From positions 23,498,599-23,562,598 of the forward strand of contig NC_088309.1 in the NCBI RefSeq assembly GCF_910592395.1: a DNA stretch of 64,000 nucleotides, in the 5' to 3' direction. The DNA comes from Lineus longissimus (lineage: Eukaryota > Nemertea > Pilidiophora > Heteronemertea > Lineidae). The position numbers and the translations under genes are program-made. The notes under the pieces were generated by a model. It made no database searches, had not been told where the DNA came from, and saw only the letters and a program-made list of their open reading frames with translations. Below, piece after piece: positions 62,554-64,000 of the stretch (within the stretch, counting starts at the first letter, position 1; the number at the start of each line of letters is the position of its first letter).

Positions 62554-62622
62554 ATGGCGGACCGGAAGAACTCAACTTTGTGCGAAGCAGGCGCCACTTT
62601 TGAAAGTGAAATGACTTCCGTT
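62554..62622 (+). CDS. Possible first coding exon of an unidentified plus-strand gene
   Basis: ATG at 62554 sits in strong context (AGCATGG) and starts MADRKNSTLCEAGATFESEM, then TSV, followed by a possible donor GTT|gtgaga at 62623. Without splicing the frame ends after 27 codons at a TGA. The first bases, ATGGCGG then CCGGAAG, also read as a YY1 site and an ETS site. That pairing often spans the start of broadly expressed animal genes, and CpG is locally enriched (GCCGCCGCAC upstream). I do not recognise the peptide. The donor has T at -1 and is only moderate. The next exon would lie in the remaining 1.4 kb or beyond the edge. Confidence 0.25.
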
Positions 62623-64000
62623 GTGAGAGAATGGTGAACTTCGCTTTGTTTTGGCTGAATAACTTGAGCTTGGCTTATAGGGAAATCGGCGTTGTTTTTT
62701 TTCCATCTGATGAATGAGCAGGGGATACTTTTGTAATTTTGTAAATCACCTCCTTCTAATTTTCTGAACGATACGACGTCATATGGCCAGAAATTCAACT
62801 TGTCCACCGCGCACCTCTTCCGCCCTGCCCGTGGACTGTGACCGTTTGCAGCCGACTGCAGGGCGGACGGCATGTGGATTTGAATTGGATGGGCCAACGC
62901 ATCACCCGCGCCATCGATGGCCGAACGGAAGGGGCAGTTTGGCGGTCAAGATAACCATCGGATAGACAATAGCCTGTCCTGAGCTAATGTTCTGGACAAC
63001 TCCATTATGAGTCTCGGACAATTAGATGGGTAGATATCACGGGCCTTGGGGCGGTGATGGAACTGTTTCCTCCGTAATGGCGTATCCACTCAGCCGTGAC
63101 GTTCTGACATCACGCCATGAAGTGCGGTCATGAGAAAGTCGGCGCAGTTTGTGAAGTCTCATACATTAGAAGAGGCATCGCATTTGCCGGATCGATCATT
63201 CTTGTATCGTGTAATGCTAATCCTAAACTAGAATGGCAATTATCATTTACACAAAAAATAAGTCGAGAAAAGTTTTCAGAACATTCTTCATTGTTTTCTA
63301 CCAATCTCACATGACTTTGATTTTCAGTTGACTAATGTAGTAACAAAGTTAGCGCCAATGAAATCGAGCAAAAATCTAAATTAGGAATCTTCTCAGTCCA
63401 TTACTGTCTCAATTAGGCATGTCATTAAACTTACGTTTTCACTTATGAATCATTTGTTTCCCTGTTTTACATTTACGTGAAATTATGTTTCACTTAACAA
63501 ATTATCCGAATGAAATATAGCAGATGGTTTGTAATACATTTTACTCGGGCCAAATCTTTTCAGTCAAAATTATTTGAAATTATAGATAAGCGATATCTTA
63601 CAGTTTTCGTCTTTTCGTCTTTTCAATCTGTACAGTGATTTTCGATGGTTTTTTGTTCTCAAGAAGATCAGATAATTATGAATTCAGATATGGTCAGACA
63701 TCTTCGGGACTTTTGTGTTGCCTCGGAATGGCTGAAGCTTGATCGCGTCGCCAGATGGTGGTGACCGTTATGACAAGTTTTCTCACGTGCGCAAAGTAGG
63801 ATAAACATTGTATTAGTTGGCATAGACCTAACTTGACTACCGTGTAACTCCAAGCATAGGTCTCTTACAATATCCTACCACACCACCCATAGAAGATTTC
63901 TGAACTTGTATCCAAATCATCCCTATCGCCGGAGAAAGGAATCGGGCGTTATCCGGTCCTTTGGCGTAGATACCAGGACTCATTACTGACGAGCCGTACA
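62623..64000. other. Right edge, no supported gene apart from the possible exon at 62554
   Basis: A CpG-rich patch at about 62760-62960 gives way to AT-rich DNA. I could not identify a second exon to pair with 62554-62622. Confidence 0.5.
62820..62866. repeat. GC-rich 9-bp hairpin
   Basis: CCGCCCTGC (62820-62828) and GCAGGGCGG (62858-62866) are exact reverse complements in a CpG-rich patch about 200 bp downstream of the possible exon at 62554. Confidence 0.5.

Noticed and set aside
1-64000. CRISPR arrays, operons, ribosome binding sites, rRNA genes
   Set aside because: Nothing of the kind is visible. The DNA is animal nuclear sequence; the only tandem array has a 621-bp period with inverted-repeat ends, unlike a CRISPR.

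Overview
This window looks like metazoan nuclear DNA from an invertebrate bilaterian. It is AT-leaning and almost free of coding sequence. It has GT..AG introns of 5 to 11 kb, a eukaryotic tRNA gene, short tandem repeats, long G-runs and many scattered TACATGTA/ACATGTAC octamers. I see no bacterial, phage or CRISPR architecture. The one gene I recognise is a homeobrain-type homeobox gene. As I recall, that family is present in cnidarians, protostomes and ambulacrarians and missing from vertebrates. I therefore favour a lophotrochozoan or ambulacrarian marine animal, but the sequence does not settle the phylum.

Layout. Positions 1-24166 are non-coding flank 3' of the homeobox gene. They hold a decayed LINE-like reverse transcriptase relic (about 5054-5772, minus), microsatellites, a G4-type G-run and a GC-rich block with three TAATTAG sites (22520-22660). 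Positions 24167-42097 hold the homeobox gene on the minus strand. Exon 1 is 42097-41935, exon 2 is 36604-36267 and exon 3 is 25697-25176. Together they encode 340 residues: an N-terminal octapeptide/eh1-like motif, an acidic linker, a Q50 paired-class homeodomain split by an intron between positions 46 and 47, a Pro/Met/Leu-rich tail and a C-terminal OAR motif. Introns of 5,330 and 10,569 bp separate the exons. A CpG-rich, CCAAT-containing stretch at about 42380-42500 is the likely promoter.

Positions 42501-54425 are upstream non-coding DNA with homeodomain-site clusters, hairpins, a tRNA-Glu-like (UUC) element and a foldback element. An intact tRNA-Ala(AGC) gene lies at 54426-54498 on the minus strand. 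Positions 57232-59467 form a tandem array of four about 375-bp inverted-repeat-bounded elements separated by three 246-bp spacers. The period is about 621 bp, and each element carries CRE-like, E-box and TATA-like motifs. At 62554 there may be the first coding exon of a separate plus-strand gene running off the right edge.

The window reads as the regulatory landscape of a lone developmental transcription factor. Homeobrain belongs to the ancient homeobrain-Rx-orthopedia (HRO) cluster, so rx and otp are the neighbours to look for outside this window. I saw no second homeobox inside it.
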